From the NCBI GenBank assembly GCA_029961685.1, contig JARWKL010000016.1, positions 997,001 to 1,061,000 of the forward strand: 64,000 nucleotides of DNA, in the 5' to 3' direction. This document shows positions 31,791-43,570 of the stretch, piece by piece (the first letter of the stretch is position 1; the number at the start of each line of letters is the position of its first letter). Under the pieces are notes generated by a model that was not told the origin of the DNA, made no database searches, and saw nothing but the letters and a program-made list of their open reading frames with translations. This stretch comes from Aristolochia californica (taxonomy: Eukaryota; Streptophyta; Magnoliopsida; Piperales; Aristolochiaceae). A program made the translations under genes and the position numbers.

Positions 31791-32600
31791 ATCAGTCTGC
31801 ATACAAAGCCAGGTGTAATGAAGTCTACTCAACAAATAAAATATTTTGCAACAGTCATAGAGGCCTCATATTAATGCAATAAGTTATTACAGTAATTAAA
31901 AATATTTGGAGTAAAATTCGACGTAAGCATCTTGAAAAAGATAAATTTACAGATTTCTATTTAGCCACCTGGAGCATCTTGAAGATAAACATCTTATTTC
32001 ATTGAAATAGGAACTGTAAGGTGCTATCTATTGTCGCACACCTAAAACATGGACCCTTGAGGCAAAGTGCTACCGGTGTTCCAAAAGATTGAAAAAGTGC
32101 TCCATCGAATGATGATGGGCATGCTGAGGATTTTTGTCAAGAGAAATCCATATATAAGTAAGTTATTCAATGTTGATTCAAAGATATCCATTCTGAAGTC
32201 TGTGTCTTGTACATTTCTTGGTCAAATTGTCTTAGACAACTCTCTTGGAATTGTTATATGAATAGTTATCCTCCTTGACAGTTGTTTAAATGAAGTATAA
32301 GATGGTCCTTCAACTTTTCATACTTTTCCTTTGGATGATAAACATATTTGCAAACTGCATTCATCTTTGAGAACAAACTTATAAAGCATCCCTTTTCCAT
32401 TCATGAAATAACATATTTTATCTATAAAAGATTTGCTAACTCATTAAAAAAAAAACCATATCCGAGGCTAGGAAATGCAAGCAGAGCTTCATATGAACTC
32501 TTTTGCAGTCATTCCAGTTTATTTAAAGACATTCACCATGAAACAACTAAAAAGGCCAATATAACACAATCAAGTAGGCCATCCAAGAGCAATTGTTGTC
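31791..32600. other. Non-coding sequence, nothing recognised
   Basis: AT-rich; no element ends or convincing exons on either strand. Confidence 0.5.
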
Positions 32601-32682
32601 AAAGTATCATACTCGCCTCCCGAAAATATGCATAACTCACTAAACGTCCTAGCAAAAAAGTTTTGTCAGGAAGCCTGACTAC

Positions 32683-32815
32683 CTGATATCCATGGGAAAG
32701 ATGCCCTCCTTGAGGAAAATTTAGGGCCATGATTCTCTCATGTGGCTTCAATAATGCCCATTTAAACCTTGAAGTTAGTTGGAGACCTTGACAATGACTG
32801 CACATTAACTGCAAA
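32683..32815 (-). pseudogene. SHM: Serine hydroxymethyltransferase (SHMT) exon fragment
   Basis: The minus strand reads [13 protein letters not shown], then, after a stop and frame change, [20 protein letters not shown] and SHGYQ, ending at a correct donor (GATATCAG before GTAGTC). SHMT has [36 protein letters not shown] in this position, just before the PLP-binding region. Only this portion remains and it is broken, so it is a pseudogene fragment. Confidence 0.8.
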
Positions 32816-32915
32816 AAGTATCAACATAAGATCAAGTGATAAGTGTTAGTTGGAGACCTTGACAATGACTGCACATTAACTGCAAAAAGTATGAACATAA
32901 GATCAAGTGATAAGT
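32774..32915. repeat. 71-bp tandem duplication at the SHMT fragment
   Basis: GTTAGTTGGAGACCTTGACA and what follows is repeated after exactly 71 bp (32774-32844 and 32845-32915), with one base difference (TCAACATAAG versus TGAACATAAG). The near identity implies a recent duplication. Confidence 0.95.
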
Positions 32916-33639
32916 AGAGTGAAGCTGGGATGAGAATAAACAACCACTCATTCTAACAATTAGCCATCTAATCACTACAATAAAAGGAGCTGATGCATAT
33001 AATTTTTTTTTTTTAAATGATGTTGAATTTTATTAACAGATAGCTCGAACGAGCAAATTACAAGGGGATTGCATTTAATTATTGACAAACTCATATAGTG
33101 CACATCTCATACAACCAACTGTCTCTTCCCCAACAAGAGAATTTTTTTTAACTTTCCAAAGAACTAGCCATAAAACATTTGTTTTGTTCTTCTCCTCCAG
33201 GTTTCGTGATTCCACCTTTCCTGGAGATTCTTATTCTACAAAACATCTCTCTCTCTCTCTCTCTCCCTCTCTCTCTCTGTATCAGATTTCATTACTTACT
33301 TGTTTATCAACGGTAAATGGATAAATTATAAAATTTGATAAAAATCTATAAAAATTTAACAAGAACATTTCATTGAATCAAATGTTGAAGGACATCTGGG
33401 TCTTTCAAAAAATGAATACATCCATTGACTTGCATATTGTCCTCTGCCATTAAAAAATAAAAAGTTACGAAAAATAGATCACTTAAAAAAAACTAGTACA
33501 GTCATAAAGTTACAACTTGTCTTACATTAGCATATTTGTTTGTCTACGAGGAGGAAAATTGGGTGGCAATTTGAGGAGGGGAATTAACTTACGGTTCTTT
33601 TGACATTAATATACTCATAGAATAAATTACAAATTGCCC

Positions 33640-34408
33640 TTAAAACTTAAATGGGTAATGGGGCATTTGGTTACAAAATAAGTATTACTTTTTTATCCAT
33701 CATGTTTAATAAATGGTAAGTGGTAAAGAGGTAAAAGTACCCATCCTTATTCTGTAAAGGATTTTTTTTTTTTGTTTCTGTATACAGATGAAGGGGTGGT
33801 AGACCAATTATTTGGTAAAATTGACACCTCTAATATCAGTATTTAGCATATCTTGAAATCCAAGACATCTCACTTGAGAAGCAAAAGGTATCAAAGAGAT
33901 GAGGAACCCTGATAAAGAGGAGAAGATGTCATCCTTTAAAAACGAGGATCAGAAGAAATTTCTCACTGGATACTGTGAGTTTCTTAAGAAATTTCTCATT
34001 GGATATTGCAAGTTTCTTTATATGCAACTCATAATTTGCTTAAGCATTTTCTAATGATTATATAATATTTCTCATTGGTGTCTCAATTTCTCTCATTAGT
34101 TGATTATTGTAAATTTGAACTTTTCATATTAGTTTCTTTCAAGGTTGATTATGCGAATCTTACTGAGCTTTAGTTTCTTGTTTCCAGTTTACAATTTTGT
34201 TACTGCCTCTATTGCATGTTCTTGAAACTTTACTCAAGTCTATTATTCATTGCTTCAGGATCTAAAGGATCAATGGCAAGAGTTAGTCTTCAGGGATGCT
34301 TTGTCTTATATGAAAACAATTCTAGAAGCAGAGGCCACCTCTTTGAGTACTAAATCTTTTTGGGATCTTGTTCACGGCAATCCAAAATCAGATTCTGATG
34401 GTTTCTAG
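33640..34408 (+). pseudogene. ODR4: ODR4-like gene, 3' remnant (copy 1)
   Basis: The last exon (34259-34408) reads DLKDQWQELVFRDALSYMKT, then AEATSLSTKSFWDLVHGNPK and SDSDGF before a stop. The upstream intron aligns with 46140-46780. ODR4-like proteins are membrane-associated factors linked to receptor trafficking in animals; the plant role is unclear. An earlier intron fragment (TTTCGTGATTCCACC.., about 33200) matches 43500. Exons in between are deleted, so this is only the tail of a gene whose fuller but dead copy is at 39882-46950. Confidence 0.8.
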
Positions 34409-34799
34409 ATGAAGAAACGAAATGACTCAAAATGAAGCACAGAAACTAAGCACCTCTATTTTAACATTTCAATTGCTCTTGCCCTTCTTCTTATGTCGGT
34501 CTTAATGGGGTCAAGGCCGATGTTCTTGAGTCTGTGAAAGCATATATTGTACTAAATCAAATTCATATTATTTTCCTATTTGACTCATGATGACCATAAA
34601 ACAAGTTAGTGATATTCATATAGTGAATAACCCTTTTGTATGTGAATCATGCTTCTTTGTTCAGATGAAAGTTAAGATACGAATTTTGGCTATGTTGTTC
34701 GACGATGATGTTGAGAAATCCACAAGGCTTGAAACTGACTCAGAAGTAGACATGAGATTCTTATTACTTCAAAGAAGATCAAATTTGATGAAACAATTG

Positions 34800-34915
34800 G
34801 TTGAAAAGAATTCACAATGCATCTATTGGGCTCGTAAACATCAAGATACAAAGAATGTTCCAAATCTCCCAACATCAAAGTATGTGTCCCATGGTAATAT
34901 TCTTGTCCCCATGGT
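34800..34915 (-). pseudogene. BXL6-like beta-xylosidase C-terminal remnant (copy 1)
   Basis: The minus strand reads GTHTLMLGDLEHSLYLDV, the same tail as the intact xylosidase ([17 protein letters not shown] at about 47323-47375). The rest of the gene is gone and copia sequence abuts it at ~34915. With the ODR4 tail it preserves the convergent ODR4/BXL arrangement of the right-hand copy. Confidence 0.75.
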
Positions 34916-35050
34916 ATCAACTAGTTTGATTCCCAACAATCTATGCTCTTGAAGCATATCTATGACATACTTACATTGTGTCATCACAACACCTTCTTTA
35001 CTTTTCGCCACTTCAATGTCGAGAAAATATTTAAATGGTCCCAAGTTTTT
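34916..35050 (-). mobile_element. Ty1/copia RT fragment, minus strand
   Basis: The reading contains GPFKYFLDIEVAKSKEGVVM and TQCKYVIDMLQEHRLLGIKL, the segment just after the YVDD box of copia RT. It directly adjoins the BXL remnant. Confidence 0.85.
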
Positions 35051-35577
35051 AGTTTGAAAATGTACAGAAAAATGAGAGTTGGTATCCTCTATACCGGAAA
35101 TATTAGATAATATAATGCCATATTCATATATTGTTTCTTAATATTTATTTGAACTGCATAACTTGGTATATACATTGTATCGGTCTTGTCCTGTTCTACA
35201 AGTTCATGCTTGTTTTTACCAGTGAAAATGAAATTTTGATGTTCCTCGATGTTTTTGTTACGAAACATAATTCATACGGAAGAGTATAAGAATCTAGGTA
35301 TGAAAACATTATTTTAGTGAAAACAAAAAACATTTCTAGGGGGGTATTAATGCGTGCGCGAGTCAAATAAAAGTGTAAGCGATTACACTGTCACTTGACC
35401 CGAACGCGTTAGTGCGCACATCGGAGGCGAGTTGAACTGGATGAACCCGTTTGTTCACTTGAACTCACTCCTGAGTAAAGTGGGTGAATTAGGATTTTTA
35501 CCAAATTCCTTGTTCATCCACTTTCCCTCGTGTCGACGCTCCCTCTACCTGCTTGCTCTCGGCCTCCCTCGCATCAT

Positions 35578-36010
35578 TAATTTCTACTATGTAAAAATCT
35601 ATCTTATGTTATTAATAAAATATTATATTATATTTATTTATTATATTAATTATTTTTATTATATATTAAATTAGCGATTTAAGAGTGATAATTAAAACAT
35701 TATTAAAATAAACCTTTGATCAAGTATTTTTTTTAATTATCCTATTTTTATAATTAATTAAACCCATAAATTTTTACTTTTTGGCAATATATTATTAATT
35801 TATACTATGTACAAATCTTTTTTATGTTATTAATAAAATAAAATATTTATTTATTTATTATATTAAATATTTTTATTATTATATTAAATTAGTGATAATT
35901 AAAATATTGTTAAAGTAAGCATTTGATCAAGTACTTTTTTTAATTATTCTATTTTTATAATTAATTAAACTAACGATTTTTTTATTTTGTGAAAATATAT
36001 TATTAATTTA
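35578..36010. repeat. AT-rich 218-bp tandem repeat, two units
   Basis: Unit 1 is 35578-35795 and unit 2 is 35796-36010. Shared phrases include TACTATGTA.AAATCT, TTATGTTATTAATAAAATA and TTTGATCAAGTA.TTTTTTTTAA. Divergence is about 10-15 percent plus small indels. Confidence 0.85.
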
Positions 36011-36559
36011 TTTTGTGGGGGCATGGATTGGAAACCTTCGACTTGTTGGTTCATCTACTCTGGTGTGTCATAGGTTGGATGAAAATTTCATCTCTTTTTA
36101 ATTAATTATTTTATTTTATTTTTGGAGGGTGGGAGGAGGAAAAAGGGCAACGACGTGCTTCGGGTTTGTCATCATCCGACAAGTGGCTATGCACAAAACT
36201 GCAAAATCTCTCTAGTCTTTTCTATTTAGTTTCTTATTTGGATGCACTAAAAAAAAGATAAAAATTAAATATTTATATATTTTAAAAAAAATATAAATCA
36301 AAATTAAGGACATCGATTAAAAAAATAGAGAAGGAATAGAAAAATTTTTAAATTTTTTTTTAAAATATCTATTAATATAAAGTGAGTAAGCACGATTCAA
36401 AATGTAATTGTTTTTGACATTAATCTAAGAAAATATATAATATTCACAAAAAATAGAATAAACTTTCTTTAGGGTTATTTATGCTTGTTGACATGTATAT
36501 ACGAATATGATATTATTTTCTATTTTGATTATAAAATAGTATATACTCGTAGAGTTTTC

Positions 36560-37640
36560 CAAAATAAAGAATAATACTTTTTAAAATAAAAAGTAAAATA
36601 ATTATTACTAATAGAAAGTTTTCAAATATAAAACTATACAATATGATATACTATAATATGTAAGATAAACATAGTAATTCATATCTTATATAATAATTAT
36701 ATTTATTTTATTAACATTTATTATTTAAAATAAATAAATATTTTTGCTGAAAATAAAAATAAAATAATTATTTCTAGTAGATAGTTTTTAAATATAAAAC
36801 TATACAAAATGATATACTATAATATGTAAGATCAACATTGTAATTCATATCTTATATAATAATTATATTTATTTTATTAAAATTTATTATTTAAATTAAA
36901 GAATAATAATTTTTACAATAAAAATAAAATAATTATTTCTAATAGATAGTTTTCAAATACAAAACTATACAATATGATATACTATAATATGTAAGATAAA
37001 CATAGTAATTCATATCTTATATAATAATTATATTTATTTTATTAAAATTTATTATTTAAAATAAAGAATAATAATTTTTACAATAAAAATAAATTAATTA
37101 TTACTAATAGATAGTTTTCAAATATAAAATTATACAATATGATATACTATAAAATAAAATAATTATTACTAATAGATAGTTTTCAAATATAAAATTATAC
37201 AATATGATACTCTATAATATGTAAGGTAAATATAGTAATTCATATCTTAAATAATAATTATATTTATTTTATTAAAATTTATTATTTAAATTAAAGAATA
37301 ATAATTTTTACAATAAAAATAAAATAATTATTACTAATAGATAGTTTTCAAATATAAAACTATACAATATGATATACTATAATATGTTTGATAAACATAG
37401 TAATTCATATCTTATATAATAATTATATTTATTTTATTAACATTTATTACTTAAAATAAATAAATATTTTTGCATAAAATAAAAATAAAATAATTATTAC
37501 TAATAGATAGTTTTCAAATATAAAACTATACAATATGATATACTATAATATGTAAGATAAACATAGTAATTCATATCTTATATAATAATTATATTTATTT
37601 TATTAATATTTATTATTTAAAATAAATAAATATTATTGTT
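36560..37640. repeat. AT-rich satellite-like array, about six ~165-bp units
   Basis: The landmark AATTCATATCTTA recurs at 36676, 36842, 37007, 37237, 37402 and 37568, giving spacings of 166, 165, 230, 165 and 166 bp. The 230-bp step contains a ~65-bp internal duplication near 37147-37210. Units share CTATACAATATGATATACTA and TAATAGATAGTTTTCAAATA. Composition is over 80 percent A+T. Confidence 0.93.
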
Positions 37641-38065
37641 ATAGTAATAAAAGGCTTCTATTAACTTGAGTAAGAAAGAGATAGGGTTAGTGCACCCACC
37701 TCTAGCTCTAAAAATAACCAGTGGTGGTATAATAATAATTAATAATAATTTAAAATATACTACAAATGATATATATACTTGCTTTCAAATCTATGTTTAT
37801 ACTTTTAAATAACAAGAAGAAATTATGGAAGATCATAATTTGTAGATTTGAAAATCTAGGTTAAAATTAAATTCAATTTAAACGATAGATGTTCAGCAAT
37901 TCAGCATATTAGTACCTAAATTAAAACATGCTCGTAACAAACGCAAGATCCCGAAGAAACCAAAGAAAAAAATACCATCACAATGGAACAGAAACTAGCA
38001 TTTTATTTGCTTTAATCAATAAAAGTTTCTGAACAATCAACAATATACACTTTTGATTCCTTTAA

Positions 38066-38737
38066 TCAACTAATCAGGGAGGATCTGCAGAGAGGACATG
38101 TCGTCGCTCTCCTCAACCATGGAAGGAGGCACTCGCTGTGGAACACATGCGAGCATGGAGTCTCCGTCACCTCCTTGCTCGATCCTGCGAACTCTTCCAT
38201 ACAAACTGCGCAAGTCTCTCCGGCAGCTATCTCGCTGACCTCCTTCACCTTCATGTTCTGGCCGACAGAAGCCGGCGGCATTGACTCAGGCTCCGCGGGA
38301 AACAGTGGCTGAATGCGGATTTCCAACATCTCACTCACGTCAATAGCCACATCCAACCTCGTACGCCCATTCCTCCACGTGATCTCCGCCAAATCACCTC
38401 CAACAATATAGAGAAGTGCAAGGAGTTGGGCGTACGCCTCGGAGCTCAAGGAGAAGTGGTCCAGTATTTCGGAGGCCGCATTCTGCCAGCGACTCCGATC
38501 CAACAATAAGGAAAGCGGCAGACGAAAGCTCATGGCCGGTATGAGGAGATTAACTTGTTCAATATGGGCTCCCTCCGGCATAGGACGCATACAGAAGACT
38601 TGATGGCAGATTGAGATAACCGCCGTGGGATCGTTGACAGGGGCTTCAAACGATTGGTTAAAACTCATTTCAATAGACACAGGTTCTTCAGGGGTAAGTA
38701 GGGCAGGAACAGGAGAAGCAGCGGGGTAATCAGCCAT
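38066..38737 (-). CDS. RING-H2 finger protein, probable E3 ubiquitin ligase (copy 2, intact)
   Basis: A single-exon gene of 223 aa. RING-H2 proteins recruit E2 enzymes and catalyse ubiquitin transfer. The C-terminal finger reads CAVCMEEF, TETPCSHVFHSEC and CPLCRSS, giving C-x2-C-x15-C-x-H-x2-H-x2-C-x10-C-x2-C, a complete C3H2C3 set (residues about 171-217). The N-terminal ~160 residues have no recognised domain and no membrane segment. The start chosen is the ATG at 38737 (MADYPAAS), which matches the start of the paralogue (9114). The frame stays open further upstream through a minisatellite, but that extension has no ATG. It is divergent to the DUS2 copy 2 remnant. The substrate is unknown. 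Confidence 0.85.
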   Translation of the reverse strand: MADYPAASPVPALLTPEEPVSIEMSFNQSFEAPVNDPTAVISICHQVFCMRPMPEGAHIEQVNLLIPAMSFRLPLSLLLDRSRWQNAASEILDHFSLSSEAYAQLLALLYIVGGDLAEITWRNGRTRLDVAIDVSEMLEIRIQPLFPAEPESMPPASVGQNMKVKEVSEIAAGETCAVCMEEFAGSSKEVTETPCSHVFHSECLLPWLRRATTCPLCRSSLIS

Positions 38738-38739
38738 GA

Positions 38740-38975
38740 AGGCCACTGAAGAAGAGGAACGACTGGAGTGGGCCACTGAAGAAGAGGAAGGGGCCACTGA
38801 AGAAGAGGAACGACTGGAGTGGGCCACTGAAGAAGAGGAAGGGGCCACTGAAGAAGAGCAACGACTGGAGTGGAAGAAGAGGAAGGGGGCACTGAAGAAG
38901 AGGAAGGGGCCACTGAAGAAGAGGAAGGAGCACCGGAGTGGAGTGGAGTGGAAGAAGAGGAAGGAGCAGTTGAGT
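38740..38975. repeat. GA-rich minisatellite in the RING copy 2 leader
   Basis: Irregular repeats of GGCCACTGAAGAAGAGGAA with or without CGACTGGAGTG, about 8-10 units, lie just upstream of the RING start. Copy 1 (9115-9180) has only one or two related units, so the array expanded after duplication. It encodes a Ser-rich stretch if translated, which is probably incidental. Confidence 0.88.
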
Positions 38976-39310
38976 TTGAGTGGAAGAAGACTGAGAAGCT
39001 GCTGGATTGAGTTCAGAAAGCGCGGGAAGAATACGCAAACTGAGCCCTTAATTTATAGGCGAACAGAGTTTAAACCCCGCGGTTAGTTTAGAAACCGCGT
39101 AGTTAATTAAGATCGTTCGAGTTTAAATCTGGCGGTGGAAGATGAAGGCGCTCCAGAAGATCAACGGCTGCGATGCCTCCTTCAGCAGCGCCAGCGGGAA
39201 AGGGTCACTGCCCTCTTGATTTCCCCCGCCCCAAGGCACGAAAAGAAAAGAGGGCGAGGGACTCTGGTCTGTGTTGATTCGATTCGTTACCGAGCTGCCT
39301 GCAGACGAAG
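38976..39310. promoter_or_regulatory. Shared RING/DUS2 intergenic (bidirectional promoter) region, MULE-free
   Basis: This is head-to-head spacing between the RING ATG (38737) and the DUS2 ATG (39311). Sequence including AAACCGCGTAGTTA, CGAGTTTAAATCTGGCG and AAGATCAACGGCTGC is conserved with 10325-10440. It contains CCCTTAATTTATAGGC, the unoccupied counterpart of the MULE insertion site in copy 1. No clear TATA box was assigned. Confidence 0.6.
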
Positions 39311-39716
<406 letters not shown>

Positions 39717-40117
39717 TAGGTGTATAGCATAGAGGAAATATGGTTCTAAGGTTGCTAGATCTTACTGGTACCAAATCAAATCATGTCCTCTGTTAACCGA
39801 GAGAAGGATACTGGTTTTACACAAATTCTTGTTCATTCTGTGGTAAAATCTCTTAAATAAATTCTGTTTTCAACGCTAGCCAGCGATACCAACGAACCCG
39901 CTTGATGGCTTTGAAAGAGTGGGAAAGATGATAGGAAGAAAGGTTGGAAGATGAAAGCTCAGGTGGAAGCTTCGTTGCCTATGATCGACAGGGATTGGGT
40001 TGCAGAACATGCTAGACAGGTTATTCTAAGGTTTTTTTTTTTTAAATGAAGGTTATTCTAAAGTTAACTATTGATAAATTTTTCTTTCTCAATACTTAAG
40101 TTGTTTTTTTGAACAAA

Positions 40118-40228
40118 GGTTGTTCTTGTGACTTAGGTTGTCAAATGGGGATTTCTATTGTGAGACCTTAGGTTCAAGTCTCTGCGGGGGTAAAAGGGTG
40201 TGTGCTTCTTTAGTTTACATTAAAAAAA
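40118..40228 (+). mobile_element. tRNA-derived SINE-like element
   Basis: Box B-like AGGTTCAAGTCTC at about 40172, a plausible box A (GTGACTTAGGTTGTCAAATGG) about 40 bp upstream, and an A-rich end (ATTAAAAAAATAG). It is similar in layout to the SINE at 60530-60636. Confidence 0.55.
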
Positions 40229-40675
40229 TAGACATTGATCTTAGGGTGATCACCTAGGGAAGTATAAAGGAATCGTTCGTTCTACAAGATGATTGTCCTT
40301 TTCTGCATCAATGGGAGCACATAGAAAGAGTCAAGGGAAGTATTAATTCAAATCTTATATTAAGATGAGATATGATATTGTGCCACCTTAAGCTTTCGTT
40401 CAAGAATCTGAAATTTCTCATTTACACTAAAAATAGACAGTGAATTCTTCTCCCACATACCTATTAACTAATTCGTTTTCTTCCAATTATCTAGAGTAAA
40501 ACAACTCTCTGCATACACTACAAGCCCTGACAGGCAAGTTTTGGTATTTTTGACTTATCTATTGCTACACTGGTTATACTCCATATGACTTCAGTCGCGT
40601 ACTTTATGAACTCACACAGGGTTTGTCCATGTCCCAGGCCAATTATCTGTTTTTTTAAGCCTGGATGAGGTGTAG

Positions 40676-40793
40676 TGTTAGTGGGAGTAGTCCCACATAG
40701 ATAATAGTAAGAAATATCCTATAATTTTTAGTTGAGAAACAACTAATTTTGGGTAGTCATTTTTCGGATGGACCTTGTGACCCGAATTTGTCA
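40676..40793 (+). repeat. TRIM-like solo LTR (118 bp)
   Basis: It begins TGTTAGTGGGAGTAGTCCCA and ends ATTTGTCA. It shares AGTAGTCCCACAT, TAGTCATTTT and GGA..TTG.GACCC with the TRIM LTRs at 13588 and 13920, and has the same length. No partner LTR and no clear target duplication were found. Confidence 0.6.
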
Positions 40794-42149
40794 GAGCTTC
40801 TAAGTTGAGAATGAATAACATGGATGTTAAGTTGTCTTTGGGTGTGGATAATGTGCTTTAGGTCTCAAGATTGCTCTTGGGTGGTGTAAATGTTATTGGG
40901 ATCTATATTTGGGCAGCTGAGAGCTCATTCAAAACATCAACCACTATACTGTGGCAGGTACTAATTTTTTCCCTTTACTAAATTGACTTGATATATCTTA
41001 AACAACCTAACATGTCCAAAAGTGTTTTCAAACCCTTGTTACATTTCATCAAATTTTACTGATTAGACATCTTATTATAGAGGGTTAAGGTTGTTGAGGA
41101 TGCGGCACAATGTTATGAAAGCGATTTGGATGAAAGGCTACCAATTCATATTTCGTTCAGCCCAAGAAGTTTTTTTTTTACCCAAATCTGTTTTATATCT
41201 TATACCTGGGTGGAAAATTCTATTGGGATGCATTGACCTTGTTTTTTTCTGCTTTAGTACTATGCTAGAGGATCCTTATCCCTTTTGCAAGCGACTAATA
41301 AGAGATTGTTATGCAGGTGGTCTTGCTGAAATTGCAAGTTGGGGTCTACTTTTTCATCAAGCTGCTTAAGACCTTGTAACTTCAAAATGGGAAAAGTGTT
41401 ACCATCCCTTCAAAATTTTAAGTGCATGTACAACTTTGAGATAAGGTGTTGCTAGATTTCTTCTTGGAGTTTCTCTATGTTTGAATGTTGCTAAAGTCGT
41501 CGGTTTTTTTCAATTTTTTTGGCTATGGTCATGTTATGAGACTTCTTTTAATAGACATACATGAACTGTCTGGTGTTAGATGCTCTGAGTTTGGAGACGT
41601 TTCTTGATCTAAAGATATGTTATTTCATTCATATTTTTTTGCCGGCATGGATTTTTTTTCTAGTGTTTATGTATTTTATTTATGGGATACAGGTACTTGT
41701 TTTCTTTTCTTTTTTTTTAATATTCTACAAGTGCAAATTTTTTTTCTTAATATGTGGTTTCTTTTGCTCAGATTGCCCATTTTTTGTGCTGATGCTTCAA
41801 AAGCTTGGTCATTAGGAGATGCCCTCACAGTGAGATTGCTTCACACGCCAAGGAGTTGAGAGATGCAAAAGCATTAGTTGATGGTAATCTGGTAAACAAG
41901 TTCCAGTTTATTTATTCACTGTTTTTTATTTTTACGTCCTCTTATGTCATTGCATTGTTTTTTATTGTCTTTCTTTGTTCTGTTCTACTAAGAGACAAAA
42001 AAGCTGTGAGATCATCATATTTCCTCTTACTGTTTTCCTGAACCCGCTAAATTGTCGTTGTTTTTGCCATTGTTTCTGACAATCCTGTTTGTAGCAAACA
42101 TTGTCTTTCAAAATTTATTTCAACAAATCTTTTCTAGTCATCCTGAAAC

Positions 42150-42420
42150 AGCCGGTCTTCTTTCGCCACTGTCCCTTCATGGGCCAGGTTTGGAACACAT
42201 TAACTTTTAAGTTTGGTCTCAAATTATGCTTCCCGCAATCAGTACCCTGTTTCCTTATCCGAACAGATCCTTTGGGAAAAATTTTGGTAAAATATTTTTG
42301 GTCTTTGTCTATTGCCATCATCGCATGGAATCTGTTGAACTAGCATTATAAGAGAATATTTGAGAACATGCAAATGAACCTGGGGGAATTGTGGGGAAAG
42401 CAATGCACTGTGTCCTTTTT
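42150..42420 (+). mobile_element. LINE zf-RVT fragment, plus strand
   Basis: The reading includes FRHCPFMGQVWNTLTFKFGL and KYFWSLSIAIIAWNLLN followed by RIFEN, the pattern of the zf-RVT region of LINE ORF2. Broken by stops; it lies in an ODR4 pseudogene intron. Confidence 0.72.
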
Positions 42421-43016
42421 TAGGCTACACACCCTCCATGTTCTCTCATTAGAAATGTTGGAAAGTTGTTTTTAACTTGGTCACCCACAATTAGAATCTT
42501 ATGGCTTGGTTGGTGAAAACTCAACTTTGACAGCAGTTTCTGGGTAATCCTGGCCTGCCAAGTAAGAGTGGAGTCATCAGGGACCTGGTATCCTCCTTGT
42601 CTTCTCTGCTCTCTTCAGTCATTATGAGGCCACTGGTGGAGCTGGGAGCTCTCTTACAGGGTGTTGGAGTCTTCGGAGATAGTTTTTCTCTCCTGTTATT
42701 GTTGAGGAAGACTGCACAGTGGTCATCACTTAGGCCCCAGGGGAGAAAGCTCCTCGGGCTCTGCTTCACATACTTGGACAAAATTGAGGACATTTCCTGT
42801 TTTATGTAACACCCTCTTTATCTGCTCCTTGCTCTGTTGAGAGCCCTCCTCTCCTCAAAAGGATTCCTTTTCTTTATTATGATTTTCAGTCAAAAGGTTG
42901 AAGGAACTTTTGCCATACTCTTAATGTTAAAAAAAGATGGAGAGATAGAAAACCTTGAGTATATTCGTGTAAGCTATTTCTTTTCTTCTATGATTTGGTT
43001 TTGTTAGGTGGTAGGG

Positions 43017-43570
43017 GATCAGCCAAGCACATTTGACACCGCACATGAAGTTGAGCTACTTCTACCCTTCACCAAAGATCCAACTAAAGAAGGTGTGTTA
43101 AGGTTTTATCATTGATAAGAAAAGCTATCCAGCTTGTCACATTTAATAAAATAATTTTCAATGGTCACATTGGGGGTTTTCTAGTATGAGGTCTTGGTTT
43201 CAAATTAAACTAGGGGTAAGGATTAAGGCAAATGTGTAAATGTGTAATCAACATTCAAAATAAATAAATGAACAAAATAGTTTTGAAAGCCATCAAATCA
43301 ATCAATGCTTACTCTATGAAATTCTGTAAAGCATGCAGCACTGAGGAAGTTACGAGTGTCGTTGTTGTTAGTGGAGCTATATTTTCTTGTACTTACTTGT
43401 GTCCGAAAGTACCTATTTCTCAAGCTATATCAGACATAAAGATAATTGATTACATATCTCTGTTGCTTATTTTTTTATACATTCATTTTGTTGTTCTCCA
43501 GGTTTCGTGTGTGCCACCTTTGCTGGAGATTCTTATTCTCTCTCTCTCTCTCTCTTTGTGTGTCAGGTTG
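43017..43570 (+). repeat. Internal duplication in ODR4 pseudogene, first unit
   Basis: This segment, with the exon HEVELLLPFTKD and following intron, is repeated at about 44040-44530. Shared landmarks are CATGAAGTTGAGCTACTTCT, GGTGTGTTAAGGTTTTATC and TCAATGGTCACATTG. Confidence 0.88.
43157..43270 (+). mobile_element. SINE-like element (duplicated again at ~44170-44285)
   Basis: AATGGTCACATTGGGGG, then GAGGTCTTGGTTTCAAAT, and an AAAATAAATAAATG tail match the minus-strand SINE at 60530-60636 (GGTCACATGGGG, GGTCTTGTGTTCAAGTCTCA). Degenerate box A and box B. The copy at 44170-44285 arose with the surrounding duplication. Confidence 0.6.

Noticed and set aside
38738..38848. 37-residue N-terminal extension of the RING protein (Ser/Val repeats)
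   Set aside because: There is no ATG in this part of the frame, it is translated from a minisatellite, and the paralogue starts at the equivalent of 38737.
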